This document shows positions 22,026 through 33,185 of a DNA stretch of 64,000 bases, in pieces (the stretch's first letter is position 1; each line of letters opens with the position of its first letter). Under the pieces are notes generated by a model, which ran no database searches, was not told the origin of the DNA, and saw only the letters and a program-made list of their open reading frames with translations. Source of the DNA: Liopterus haemorrhoidalis (Eukaryota > Arthropoda > Insecta > Coleoptera > Dytiscidae); NCBI GenBank assembly GCA_963971575.1, contig OZ020611.1, positions 21,931,279 through 21,995,278 on the forward strand. The letters run 5' to 3'. Position numbers and translations under genes: made by a program.

Positions 22026-22233
22026 CAGAGTGATTATTTAATGGCGAGACGACGTCACTGAATTTTACGTGCCTCCTAGCAGAATACTATGACTATAATA
22101 ACCTTGAAGAAAATTTTATTACGAAGAAAAAAGATTATGCGCATGCGCGCATAATCGCCTGCTACGATGTGTATGAAACGGCAAATTATTAAAACATTCA
22201 GTGACGTCGTCTCGCCATTAAATAATCACTCCG
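22026..22233. mobile_element. 208-bp MITE with 38-bp TIRs, Tc1/mariner type
   Basis: CAGAGTGATTATTTAATGGC at the left and the inverse of the right end (CGGAGTGATTATTTAATGGC) continue as GAGACGACGTCACTGAAT. The inverted match is 38 bp with one mismatch. TA lies on both sides (22024-22025, 22234-22235), the duplication expected for Tc1/mariner. The centre holds GCGCATGCGCGC. The clean TIRs suggest relatively recent movement. Confidence 0.92.
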
Positions 22234-22644
22234 TATACTGGTGACTAATTTCTGTTGACACCAGTGAAATGATGATTAGTAATGATAATTTTATCTTTAC
22301 ATCTTTATATATAGTATAAATCTTCATGTATAGGGTACGAAACACAATAGATAGGTGTTCAATGAAGGGCAATTCGTCTTTTTCTTCATATAGCAGTAGG
22401 CATTTTGTTCGATTCAATCTGGAAGAGTTCCACAGAAAGCTCTGAACATTTTCCACAAATTAGCGAGCTAGAAAATCTTTCCTATTCTAAGGCCTATATG
22501 ATGGCTTATTAAGGAATCGGGGCACTGGAGCAAAACCAGCTCTGGCTTCTGGACCTTCAAACCAAAAGATCTTATACCGATTAAATCGGACCCCGAAAAA
22601 CTCTCACCCAGCTTTCTTTATAACGTAATTTCTATTCAAAAATA
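22234..22644. other. Spacer without recognised gene
   Basis: Nothing supported; a 76-codon minus ORF shows no motif. Confidence 0.4.
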
Positions 22645-22826
22645 TATTAAGTTTATTCTTTTCGCTACCTTGCGTCTTACTGCAAGACGCGGCTGTATTG
22701 TCGCGGCGTTAAATTTAATACTGGGGCTGTAAGTATTTAAGCCAAACTGCCAATTCAAACGAACAAAAAATATTGACGCCGCCGTAAACCGTACACGCAA
22801 GGTAGCGAATAGAACAGACCTATTAA
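22645..22826. mobile_element. MITE with TTCGCTACCTTGCG termini
   Basis: TTCGCTACCTTGCGT on the left (from 22661) is inverted at the right as ACGCAAGGTAGCGAAT (22795-22810). The outer parts GTTTATTC and GGTCTGTTC are also similar. The interior is CG-rich for this window (GACGCGGC, GCGGCGTT). End points are approximate. Confidence 0.75.
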
Positions 22827-22854
22827 ATATATGTCAATATGTTATTTTGTTAAG

Positions 22855-23490
22855 GATAAAAATATTTGACTTATGAAAAAAATATATGATCTACAGAATA
22901 CTACTTATGAAAATAACAGTTTACCTATGTATTAAATAATTGATCTATGGTTTTAATTTTTGACCTATGGAAATAATTATTGAGCTATAGAAATATTTAT
23001 CGACCTATGAAAATAATTATCAACCTATGTAAATATTTAATAGATCTATGGAAATAATCATATACATACTGATATAATTATTGATCTATAAAATTAATAC
23101 TTGACCTATAAGTACTCTTGCTAGTTAGTAAGGGTTTGGTTAGAAGAAGCCGAGCGAAGCGAGCTACCCATCTTCTAGTTTAATGACAAAACAAACTCTA
23201 GATATATGAATCATTCAAATAATTTTGGAACCTGTTAGTTTACAACTGAATTTAAAGTTATAGTCATGGATTAGTTAGGTTATGTTTTATCATAACGCTA
23301 CTAGTCAATAGATGTCACTACTGTCTATAGGTAGTTTATTATAGATCAATTGATAATTTTCTATAGGTCAACTATTAATTTACTATAGATCATTTTTAAT
23401 TATCTATAGGTAAATGATTGATTTTTCTATAGGTAAAAATATAAAATTTCATAGGTAATATTTGAATTATTTATAGATCATAAAATTAGG
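22855..23490. mobile_element. Fold-back element: inverted arrays of ~20-bp repeats
   Basis: The left array (22866-23112) contains about 12 units of the type TTGACCTATGGAAATAATTA, in direct order and with variation. The right array (23322-23480) has about seven units of the inverse (TCTATAGGTCAACTATTAAT). Between them is ~210 bp of single-copy sequence with GCCGAGCGAAGCGAGC. TTAAATATATG occurs just outside both ends (about 22823 and 23500) and may be a target duplication. The pattern is that of a fold-back (FB-like) element. No ORF. Confidence 0.75.
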
Positions 23491-24552
23491 ATCTTTTTGT
23501 TAAATATATGTTTATACATATGTTTATATATTCTAGGATCCTATGACAGTTGGGCCATAGAGCAAGTGCGCCTTGGCTCCCCATTTAATCGGGCCTTGGG
23601 CCTATAATAGTTGCTTCAATATTTTCTTGTACGGTGTTCTGCAGAATTCGTGATTTAATATGTAATCCTTTCTCATAACAATGCAAAAAAACGAAAACTT
23701 AACAATTAAATATTATTTTGAAGTCTATAGATATGTTTTAAGATTAAAAAATCGTGTATTTGTCCAATATTTTATCTCCCAAAAATTATATCAACAGCTG
23801 AACACATAAATTTTAATCAACGTCACATTCACAAACTTTTAATTTCTAAATAACAATTTCCGAAAACTCGATCATAAACTTGACAATAAACTTAAACTAA
23901 ACAAAATTTTGTTTTATATTTCGCAATCCCAAATATAAATTTATAGCAAATAAATCTTGAAACATAAAATACCAACACGTGTAACTCAGCGTGGAGAGAG
24001 AAAAGGGCGCGTGGTCATTGTCGTAGGAGTTTTGGCAAAGATTCGAAAAGATGTGCGCGTGTGTGTTTAAGTGCCAATATAATGTTTACTCAAAGTAGTA
24101 TTCTTATTTAAGACTACGTTTTAGGTAATGTTAGCGATGAATGGAACCATATCTTACTCCTCAATGATTTGCTACCTGTTGATTGGCTTGTTATTGTTCG
24201 ACGAAATTCTTGTTTTTAGATTGGATAATATTAATTTTCCAATCTCTGAGACCAAGTAAATAAATTATTTTATATACGACCATCAAATAATAAATGCATT
24301 ATGTGTCCAACTGTAAATACATAAAGCTCTTCGTATTGCAACAAGTGTAAAAAAAAGACGCGCATGCGTGCTCACCAGGAAAAATGAATGTTTTTTTTAC
24401 ACAGTAAGTTTTTATTTAGTAAGTTAAAATGTTTGGCTCTCAGCAATGATGACTATTTGCGTTTTACACATCACATCTTTGTAACTAGAATATTATTTAT
24501 AAGTTAGAATAAATAAAACAATAAATAATAATATTTTAAACATTGTTGTAGT
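23491..24552. other. Spacer, no gene
   Basis: A GC-rich patch with GGGCC words (about 23553-23602) could be a fragment of a hAT-type MITE. Otherwise nothing recognised. Confidence 0.4.
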
Positions 24553-24590
24553 TATGGACAAAAAAAAAAAAAATTGGACACCTTTTTAAT

Positions 24591-24940
24591 CTATAGTCTG
24601 TTCAAAGGTGAGAATACAGCATTGCTCTTATGGCAAATGGGAGCGATGTTGCCAAATGTTGTAAAAGTGTCAAATGTGTCAATTATAATAATATGAAAAA
24701 CTCGAATGATTTACAAATATCAACTCTTATAATACTCAAAATAACACTCAACAAAAACAAATGACCATTTATAGAATACTGCGTCTTCACAGATCAGCGC
24801 GTTTTAGAGCTGGCAACGTCGACAAGCAAGAAAAGGATATAGATAGCGTCATTGAGTAAATCAATTAGAGAGTATGAACCAGTTCCAAAGAACTACTCCA
24901 TGTCCCTGTACTGCATACTCACCTTTGAACGGACTATAGT
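24591..24940. mobile_element. 350-bp MITE with CTATAGTCTGTTCAAAGG termini
   Basis: The left end CTATAGTCTGTTCAAAGGTG and the inverted right end CTATAGTCCGTTCAAAGGTG differ at one base over 20, and the similarity extends about 10 bp further. It lies just inside the left end of the TGGACAAAA element, so it inserted into it. Confidence 0.88.
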
Positions 24941-25488
24941 GCGTATATATTTCTAAAATTATTTGTTTAAATCAGGTTTTCTAATTATGACATCTGTCAA
25001 ACATTAAGTTGTCAATATATTGTCAACACTGCAAAACAGGTATGCTCTCCATTAGTAATTTTGTTAAGGCTAATATAATTGCTAAAGCGGACGATGGTCG
25101 GTGCGGCGAATTGCTGGACATAACGGATACACGTTTTGGGTATAGATGCCTAGAGTAGATTCAAATAGAGTTGAGTACAACAATAAAAGTGTGTAGAAAC
25201 CAATTTTCGTCTGGACGGGTCTAATTTACTTATAATAGGGGTGTTACGTTTGTTACTCATAGCCGTAGAAGTCTTATATGAGTTAGGAGCTTTCAACGTA
25301 TTTATATAAAATATCTAAAATTATTTGAATACATATACAATCTAAAATCGTGATTTTTAATACGAATTATTTGTTAGTGAAAGACGACATAAGTAGAAAA
25401 ATACATATTTGGTAATAGAACAGTAGGATAAGTTGAGGTTATGATATTAATTTATGTTTTGATTTTAAAAACAGTGTTTTACAAAATG

Positions 25489-25680
25489 CAGAACCAATTA
25501 GTGGGAAGTAAAAGACAAGTGCTTCATAGCCAGAGCCGCGAAATTATTAATAATGTTATGCAGTTCATGAAGGAGGAAGTTAATCTGAAAAACTTCAAAA
25601 TTCCTGTAACAAATTTCCGGGAACGAGTGATTGCTGCAACTGGCATCTCTAAGAGTACATATGACCGATATAAATTTAAT
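25489..25680 (+). pseudogene. Transposase N-terminal helix-turn-helix fragment
   Basis: The frame reads NQLVGSKRQVLHSQSREIIN, then FMKEEVN and ERVIAATGISKSTYDRYKFN, before AT-rich readthrough and a stop at about 25755. The phrase RERVIAATGISKSTYDR is the helix-turn-helix style seen at the N-terminus of Tc1/mariner-superfamily transposases in insects. The ORF-track Met at 25441 lies in AT-rich leader, so a start at the Met of 25486 (just before Gln-Asn-Gln) is more likely. The catalytic domain is deleted. Placement inside the TIR element supports this reading; the exact family is an inference. Confidence 0.65.
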
Positions 25681-26056
25681 AATAAAATTAATTTTACTGC
25701 AATATATATTTTTTCCCCGTCTGGTCGGCATATTTACTTTTTTATTCACAATTAATTTGCCTTCTGTCATTTATGACTGACATATTTATATTAAACAGCA
25801 TTTTATTTATATTTTTTCTTTTATATTTTAATATATAGCTTTTAAATCGTTCCTTAACTAATTTAATAAAAAATATTATTTAATTGTCCCATTTGGTTTG
25901 AAAATATTTTATTTTTCTCCGCCACTGGCGTTATCTTGTTTGCGCAATTTTGTAACGGTCGTGTATCCTTCTCTATTTGAATCCACTCTACCATTAAAAA
26001 TTCGAATAAGTAGATTCACACCAGACAAAAAGAGGTGTCCTATTTTTTTTTGTCCA

Positions 26057-26542
26057 TAACAGTATCATACAATCAGCTGATCGTTTGGTACCCATCTTGA
26101 TGACGTGGTTCTGAAGTTAATCAATTGAAGCTCAGAATTTCTGTGTTTTTAAATTAAAAATTTTTTAATGATAAAACTATATAGCTGTAGATAAAATATT
26201 ATTGTATTTGACTCGCATGTAATGGCTTTATTACACTTGGATGATTACAACCCTGGCCTACGGCTCGGGTGGTAAACGTCAACCTTGTGCAATATAGCCA
26301 TTATATGCTCGTTAAATAAAATACTAGTTATCATTTCTTTTCTGATTAGCCTTTTAACCTGTTTCTTTTTAATAACGTCACTTCTTTTTCTAGTTAGGAG
26401 AAATCATTGATATTCTTTTTCTTGCATAGAAACTTAAAATTAAATAAAATGGTTTTCTTATGATAAATATCTCGAATAATGACAACTCTGTTGACAACAA
26501 CTCGATACAGGGGCTCCACTTTACATTACCACTATGCTCTGT
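26057..26542. other. Spacer without recognised gene
   Basis: Nothing supported. Confidence 0.4.
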
Positions 26543-26546
26543 AGGG

Positions 26547-26605
26547 TCACCATATTTTAAAAGTAAAAAAGCCGGGCACCATAGTTGTAAAAGGCCGGGT
26601 ATCGA
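26547..26605. repeat. Single hAT-type end (TAGGGTCACCAT)
   Basis: TAGGGTCACCATATTTTAAA followed by two GCCGGG words resembles the ends of the 4560 and 6396 elements. No partner end was found. Confidence 0.45.
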
Positions 26606-26904
26606 ATAGTGAATTTGGTTGGTTAACGACCCATGCCTGGAATCTAAGGCGTCGTTATTACGAGGCACGGTTATATTGTCATTCAGACTTGGCAATTATG
26701 TTTGGAGTATAATGTCAGCCAAATGATCGCTCGACATCGACGTCATGACTGACGAAACCATATATATTATGACCGACACACACTTCGACCTTAGTGCCTT
26801 AGTGGCTATATAAACAAGACAAATAGTCTCTTCTGAACTACAGAGAATCCAAAATTGATACACCAACAATCTTTAGATCCGCAGATTTACTTTTTGGTGC
26901 GGTA

Positions 26905-27068
26905 TATGATCTAGAGATATTATTGAGCCATATTTTTCAAAAACATCCCGAGATCTGTATTTCTGTTGATGGTGAATGCTACCGCCCCATGATTCGCCGT
27001 TTTATACAGCCACAAATTAAAGAATTAGGTCTTGTCAACATACGGTTGTGTCATCTCAACAAGGCGTA
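26905..27068 (+). pseudogene. Short DDE transposase relic
   Basis: One frame reads EILLSHIFQKHPEICISVDG, then ECYRPMIRRFIQPQIKELGL and VNI. This resembles the stretch between the first and second catalytic Asp of insect mariner-like transposases (…GPYFF…VNGERYRAMI…FLQP). The second Asp motif is lost where the frame breaks. About 55 residues remain. Confidence 0.6.
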
Positions 27069-27084
27069 GTTCTATTGAGCAGTT

Positions 27085-27108
27085 GTAGGTGTTCCTACAA
27101 CTGTATAA
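27085..27108. repeat. 10-bp stem hairpin
   Basis: CAGTTGTAGG and CCTACAACTG are exact inverses separated by four bases. Confidence 0.8.
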
Positions 27109-29110
27109 CATAAATGCTATGTTGGTTGCCTGTACAATATGCCTGCACTTCTTTAAGTATGATAATTCAATAGTTTTTTCTATATTTTTTCATTTTTTCT
27201 ACATTTGTATTACATCGAAAATCTTCATTAAGATTGTTTTCAATTGAAAACGATGCCAAAAGACAATGGTAAAGAAGACCTGGGTTTGAAAACTAACTTT
27301 CATCGATCCCTGAATCCGAAGTTGACACGAACGGTGCTTTAGCCTTAGATTAGTGGTTTATTAATAAGTTGGAAAACTTATTTCAATCGCGAAACCCTTT
27401 CCACCGTTATAAAAAAATTAAGAACGGTGACAATTTTTACTTAATCGTTGAGCCCATTTACTATTTCTGTTGTCGTGTTTTGTTTAAGTTTGAATTTTAC
27501 TTCTATTTATTTTCATCTTTCACGAGGGAACGTTGCCATAGATTTTTTATTCATTTCTCTCTTGTATTTTACTTCTTGCTTCATTCCAAGGGATTTATCT
27601 TCTCTCTGTCGCTTTTCAAATTTAGTCACTTCTTTCCTAGGTTTTCCTCCACGTCTTCCTTTAGAAACCCTGGCTACGCATAACTTCCTCGTATCCTTTC
27701 CTTCATCCATCCCTTGGAATGTAAAAGCCAATATGATTAATTCAAAATTAATAAATTAATTACGGGGAAGAAGTAAACTTTTTATTTTCTTTTAAAGGTT
27801 TTATTGTGGACTGCTGAATTCTTATACGAGTTAGAGTGAATAAATTTGAATCTCACAGCCAATTTGAAACTGATGTAAACATAGCCAAAAAAAGGTGTGA
27901 AATAAATGTTGTTGGGAATATGATTTTTTTTTGAAACATTTAATTTTCTATGCTTTTGTCTACTCTCATTTGCACTTGCATAATATGATTTCAACTTCAA
28001 CACTAAATTTTAATTCATTCTATTATTAATAAAGTGGCAATCAATGACAGATATTTGACAGTTTCATTAGCGCCACAACCACCAGATGTCATTACTTAAA
28101 CTTAAATTTAATATTGCTTACGAAAATGTTAACATAATCTGCGCAATTCGGTCTAATCTTGTGGCGTCACCAGATCAATCTGAGCAATATTGTGGATTGA
28201 TTAAACGCAAATCCTATCGTAAGCAAGAGCTTTAAACTAAATCTTGTTGAATCTTTGGATATTTTAGAGCCCTGTGAACATCTTAAGTGAGGTGCCCTAT
28301 TTGCCCCTTTTCCTGGTATTTATTAATTAGGTTTTTCTTTACTGTTAGTATATACAGCACGTTCATTGACTGTTGCTTTTTCGTTCGTTTATGTGAATCA
28401 ATTGATTGATAATGCCATTAAATGACGAAACTATAGTTGTGTTTTTTGACAATAAAGTGATATTTCGCACAGCAATTTAGTATTTTTATTTATGTTTACA
28501 TTTTCTCAAAAATAAATTCTGCACCTACATTCATTCTTAAAGAATGACGTCAAATATCAAAACAAACCCATAATTTTAATTCAATAAAAACTTCTTTGAT
28601 CTAATTTGTCTAAATTAATAGATTGCGTACGTCCTATTTATAGAAGTATGGAAATAGCTAAAAGTGATTACTCTTAGCGAAATGGAAACATATTTTTTCT
28701 GCTGGAACTACTTATAACTTGCAGATAAAAATAATGTTTTTCTATTTGTGTTTACGACTGTAAACACGAGTTACTGATATTGATGAAATATGTTAATGTA
28801 TTTATATAAATTTTTTGTCTTGTTTTTTGAGTTTAAAAATATTGAATTGTGTCTACAGTTTTAACAATTTGTTTTTAAACATAACTGTTTTTTAAATCTA
28901 AAAAATAAAAAATTTACACTGAAAATTTTTGGAAAACATTTTAATTCAATCATCTTTTGCGCATCATCGTTTTATATTCTATACCAGTACTTCTAAACCT
29001 GTGGGTTGCTATCCAAAATCGAATCAAAATTATTTTTTTAACTACCATTACGCTAGTTTAGGTATAAAAATACAAAGGGAATCTTCAATTCTGCAAAGGG
29101 CCCTATGGTG
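27109..29110. other. AT-rich sequence, no gene
   Basis: Overlapping 72-104-codon ORFs around 27369-27759 lie in opposite frames of T/C-rich DNA and share no motif. A loose inverted repeat (TTGCTTACGA at about 28105, TCGTAAGCAA at about 28220) may mark an old MITE. Confidence 0.4.
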
Positions 29111-29253
29111 GGATTATGAGTAATAGAATTCTATTCTATAGCTGACATAAAAACAATAGTTGCTTTGCAACCGCCAATGGACTCGCTTTATTAACTATTT
29201 TATCCTGTTCTATCATTTTCAATGATAGAATAGAATTCTATTCATCATAATCC
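29111..29253. mobile_element. 143-bp MITE with GGATTATGA termini
   Basis: GGATTATGAGTAATAGAATT at the left matches the inverse of the right end (GGATTATGATGAATAGAATT), followed by CTATTCTAT in both. The central part of each TIR contains the palindrome AATAGAATTCTATT. No clear target duplication. Confidence 0.82.
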
Positions 29254-29964
29254 TATAACTGACTAAAAAATAATAGAGTTTTTGATCTAGAGCTTGGGTT
29301 CTTAAACTTATGTAGTTCGAGGACCCCCTCTTGAATAACATTTTTTCTTGTGGATACCAACCCTAGGCATTTTACGTCGTTCTTGAGACTTAATTTCTGA
29401 CTCAATAATCTCATAGGCACTACGTTATAATAAATATTGGTAAAAATGTATTGCTGGTTATTTTAATAAATGGTCTTGTGCATTTATAGAGGAACATTGT
29501 TATTAGCATATAGAATAAAAAACATAAAATTAATAAAAATAGAAGTAAAAAGAATAAAAAAAGTTACAAATTATAATTCGTTAAACTCATATAAACATTT
29601 CTTGGTCAAATATTGGTCAAAATAGATTTTGTTATAATATGTTTTCTGTAAATAATTTGCAATTGAATAAAAATAATTAAATTTTTACTAATTATTGTTT
29701 AGTTAAGTCAGTAACTAGTTAGATAACAACAAATACAAAAAGTCTTGACCCTGTAGGATTTTTATTAAATGAGTTATTTGAATAAAAGCGAAAAGTTGGG
29801 GGATGTAAAGTTAATGTGAAAATTGACCACAGTTTAAGAACTGCTGATCTAGAGTAATGTTTCTTAACTTTTTTAAATGTATTCTTCACTGTGTATTCTT
29901 CATACATTTTAAGGTTTCGTAGGGTTAATAAAGGAACACTTATAAACGAAGAAACCATATGTCT
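29254..29964. other. AT-rich spacer
   Basis: Nothing recognised. Confidence 0.4.
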
Positions 29965-30260
29965 ATCTGTCTGTTTAAATTGGTATAAATTGTGACCAAA
30001 CCGTTGAACTTAGAGTGTTGAATTTTGACATGCATATATAGCTTTTTAACTCACATATAGAAAAATATTCAGACTTGCGCGGACTTGGAACATATTCATT
30101 TTTCAAGAAAACAATCTTTTTTACTAAATTTTTATTGTGGAAAAAATGTAACGAAATGTAATTTTTGTAAAACTCTTTATTCCAAAATATCTTTTGCCAA
30201 AAATTTGTTCATTTTTTTTGTGCCACACCTTGTGACTATAAATTTTAAGAATTTTTTATT
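29965..30260 (-). repeat. Diverged copy of the microsatellite-core element
   Basis: TGTCTATCTGTCTG is followed by AAATTGTGACCAAACCGTTG and TTGAATTTTGACATGC. The matching piece at the right window edge reads AAATTGTAGCCAAACGGCTA and TTGAAATTTGGCATAC. The downstream GTGCCACACCTTGTGACTAT corresponds to GTCCCACACCCTGTAGCCCA of the 56.8-kb copy. It is in the same orientation as the 56.4 and 63.9-kb copies. Confidence 0.65.
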
Positions 30261-30570
30261 TGTTTTAAAAAATATCGATTTTTTGTCATTGGAAAATGTA
30301 TATATTTTTATATATTTATTGGAGGGGGGATCAGATGAAAGTCATTTACTAAGGAATTGCCAAAAATGTGTTAAGTTTTCTGTGCCACACCTTATGACTC
30401 TAAACATGACTCTGCCACAGAATTGATCTAAAAATCTAACGAAAAAATATATATATATATATATATTATGTTTTCAAAAAATATCGAAATATTGTCGTTG
30501 GAAAATGTATATATTTTATAAATTTATTGGGGGGATCAGGTGTAAGTCTTTTACTAAGGAATGAAAAGTA
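30216..30570. repeat. Two-unit duplication of the element tail with (AT)n
   Basis: GTGCCACACCTTGTGACTAT (30220) and GTGCCACACCTTATGACTCT (30383) open two units. Each continues into AAAATATCGA and TTGGAAAATGTATATATTTT. An (AT)n run at 30447-30466 has expanded in the second unit. Confidence 0.75.
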
Positions 30571-31134
30571 TTATTTTTATTATTCTTTTTTATCTTGGTA
30601 CGTTTTTAATCAATTTTATTCCAGAAAATAATTTTTACTACCCTATTACGTAAAGGGGTTGGTTTAAAAATTAGAAATAATAAATAAGTATGAAGATACT
30701 AATGCAATTTTTGATCAGTTTTTATTAATGTTTTTTTTTTTTTTTCAAAGTTGATCATCCGTTTTGTAAATAGTTTTTTGTAAATTTCTTGCGCTGTTTT
30801 TAATTTCATTTCGTAATACTTAGCAGATGATAAATGATTTGCAAAATATTGTTCATTTTGACGTTTTTAAAGAGAAAAAATGCTGTGCCAGAAATTCATA
30901 TTGTATTCGAGCTGGCCTTCACTTAAAAATACCTACAAAATCCTTAAATGCGCGAGCATTTACACTTCACATAACATTATACTAGTTTGTTCTGAATTAG
31001 GAATACTAAACAACATAACAGCTTCGGTTTATAAGAGATTCTTTCGCTAACAGGCGGAACCTAATTTCTGCCTTAGCAAACAAGGCATTGGGGCCCGTAA
31101 ATTTTTGAGCCCCGTTATATAAATTCTTCTTTTT
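30571..31134. other. AT-rich spacer with one dispersed 45-bp motif
   Basis: ATACCTACAAAATCCTTAAA followed by TGCGCGAGCATTTACACTTC (30928-30967) belongs to the dispersed motif family. No gene. Confidence 0.5.
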
Positions 31135-31250
31135 GCTCTTTCGATCACTCAACTTTTCTTTTTATTTTATTTTCTTACTCGTTAAGCCACTAAAGTTACT
31201 TTTATTTTCTTTGCTCGTTCGGTCGTTCAAGTTCCTTTTTTTTCTGTTAG
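31135..31250. repeat. Degenerate ~38-bp tandem repeat
   Basis: Three units begin GCTCTTTCGATC, ACTCGTTAAGCC and GCTCGTTCGGTC, each followed by CACTNAA/TTCAAG-like bases and a T-rich stretch. Confidence 0.5.
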
Positions 31251-31901
31251 GTCGATCAAAAAATGCCCAAACATTTCCAAATACTTAGAGCTCAAACGTA
31301 CTTAAGTCAGGTCTTGCTAAAGGGAATATCTTTAACCAAACATCTATTTTTTTACATCGTCCATTAAATTTTTATTTCCTTCCACATATTAAATTTCTTT
31401 AACTTTTGCCAATTAATCATTTCACCGATCAAATATATATTTAATCCAGGATTCACGCTGCATTGATCTCAAATTCGCAAATTTTTCACCAGATGTTAAA
31501 TGAAAAGAAATGGAATGAGCTCGCATATCGTAAAGGCTGAAATGTGCCAGGAATAGTTTTAGCATTTATGGAGAGGGACAACGTTAGACTGCCCACTTGG
31601 CCCGGGACAAAACTCACTGCACGCACGCGCAGGATTACGTCCTTACAACGTTGCCAGACCTCATGGTTATAAAGGATATCAGTTACAGTTTATAAAAATA
31701 AGTTGTAAATACATTTGTTTTATATAATTATAATCATAAATTCATGCTTAATGCAAACACTATAACCAAGATGTAAAATAATTTTAAATACAAATGTGTT
31801 TGGTAGCTTAGTAACTTACTCAGAAATTAATTTGTATCAGATGTTATACAGATTAGTATTTCAAGCAATGAATATGCAAATTTTCGACATGCAGAAAATC
31901 G

Positions 31902-32080
31902 ACTATAGTTTGTTCGGAATCAAGAAGTAATAATCATGCAATGTTTACGTGATAATTAGGTCAAACTCTCGTCGTTAGTTAGTCGTTGAGACGTTAAATT
32001 TGTGCGACAACCAATAGGGTAGCGACTTCAATCTTTAACGTGGTTTTATTACTATTCCTGAATTTCGAACAGAGTATAGT
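31902..32080. mobile_element. 179-bp MITE with ACTATAGTTTGTTCG termini
   Basis: ACTATAGTTTGTTCGGAATC (left) and the inverted right end ACTATACTCTGTTCGAAATT agree over about 30 bp, including AGTAATAA further in. The start resembles the MITE at 24591-24940, which shares TATAG-CTGTTC. Confidence 0.82.
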
Positions 32081-32140
32081 GTCATCAATGCTTCCACAAA
32101 TTCCAGGTCAGCACCAGTGGCATAATTTAGTAACATAGCT

Positions 32141-32542
32141 TAGGGCCGTGGATCTGTTCCAGGGTTCCGCGGTACCCAAGAGCGCCGTAGGTTTATGATA
32201 GAGGTGCTGCGTACTTTTTAGAATTAATTATAATAGGAAGAAGGAAGGGTAAGGTGCCTTGATTCTTCTTGATATTTAGGGCCGTGGATCTGTTCCAGGG
32301 TTCCGCGGTACCCAAGAGCGCCGTAGGTTTATGATAGAGGTGCTGCGTACTTTTTAGAATTAATTATAATAGGAAGAAGGAAGGGTAAGGTGCCTTGATT
32401 CTTCTTGATATTTAGGGCCGTGGATCTGTTCCAGAGTTCCGCGGTACCCAAGAGCGCCGTAGGTTTATGATAGAGGTGCTGCGTACTTTTTAGAATTAAT
32501 TATAATAGGAAGAAGGAAGGGTAGGGTGCCTTGATTTTTCTT
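32141..32542. repeat. 136-bp tandem repeat, three near-identical copies
   Basis: TAGGGCCGTGGATCTGTTCC recurs at 32141, 32277 and 32413, exactly 136 bp apart. Only about three substitutions separate the third copy from the first two (CCAGAG for CCAGGG, GGTAGGG for GGTAAGG, GATTTTTC for GATTCTTC). Each unit contains GGTTCCGCGGTACC, a near-palindrome. The copies are recent or homogenised. Confidence 0.95.
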
Positions 32543-32728
32543 ATACAAGGTTATCGTCACCAAAGGTTTAGATTTAACTGGTTTAGGACTTTGGTGCAAG
32601 ATTTAAAATAGAATACTAATCAAATTTTCTGTTATATGTAAAAGGCTCTTTCGGGGTCTTGTTCAACCGTAACACTTTAAAAAAATTATTTTGAAAGTTT
32701 TCTTAGAATTTGATTTAATATACATATA

Positions 32729-33029
32729 CAGCTGACCTAGGTAGCGCAGAGGTAGCGACCACCCTTCCCGTGCAAAACATCCCGGGTTCGAATCCCGGTC
32801 CGAGCATGACTATTTGTATTCGTCTTTCATCTCTTCTTCATTAAAAAGAAAAATCTCATGATAATTTTATGGCTGCTCCCAATCCGCACTGGGTTACAGC
32901 GGGAGTTGTAGACCTGAAACTTTACTTTTCGGAATTAAAAGTCCGTGCACCATAATTAGTAGCAGTACGGTAGTGAATACTACGGCTCGATGAAACTACT
33001 GTGGGTGTTATGGGTTGATGAAAAAGAAG
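32729..33029 (+). mobile_element. tRNA-derived SINE with target duplication
   Basis: The element starts CAGCTGACCTAGGTAGCGCA, contains an A box (TAGCGCAGAGG) and a canonical B box (GGGTTCGAATCCC), and continues into a ~230-bp body with CACTGGGTTACAGCGGG. It ends GAAAAAGAAG. The 9-mer ATACATATA flanks it (32720-32728 and 33030-33038). It is a different family from the SINEs at 8250 and 62710. Confidence 0.85.
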
Positions 33030-33114
33030 ATACATATATATTTTATATGTCTTTTACAGTGTTTTATATACCTTTTTATATTTGGGATTTACTTTTTTAT
33101 ATATATTATTACCA

Positions 33115-33185
33115 CGATCGAGCAGAACGCGTAGCCCACCAACGGGTCATGGAGTGCCCTCACGGGTGAGGGTGTCCTCCAGAGA
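33115..33185. other. Small GC-rich patch with hairpin
   Basis: GGAGTGCCCTCAC and GTGAGGGTGTCCTCC form an imperfect stem around 33150-33180. The GC content contrasts with its surroundings, and it may be a TE fragment. No family assigned. Confidence 0.4.

Larger units (their letters stand above)
24555..26056. mobile_element. Tc1-like element with TGGACAAAAAAA termini and HTH ORF
   Basis: TGGACAAAAAAAA plus TTGGACACCTTTTT begins at 24555. The right end read inverted gives TGGACAAAAAAAAATAGGAC then ACCTCTTTTT. TA flanks both ends (24553-24554, 26057-26058). A subterminal word, TAGAGTRGATTCAAATAGAG, also occurs inverted near 25150 and 25985. The interior carries one helix-turn-helix ORF fragment and a nested MITE at 24591-24940, giving about 1.15 kb before that insertion. 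The catalytic domain is missing. Confidence 0.75.

Noticed and set aside
27369..27759. 104- and 103-codon plus ORFs with an opposite minus ORF
   Set aside because: Mutually overlapping frames, no motif and no homologous phrase recognised.
32729..32815. Functional tRNA gene
   Set aside because: A and B boxes are good, but no cloverleaf with paired acceptor stem is seen and a SINE body plus target duplication follow.
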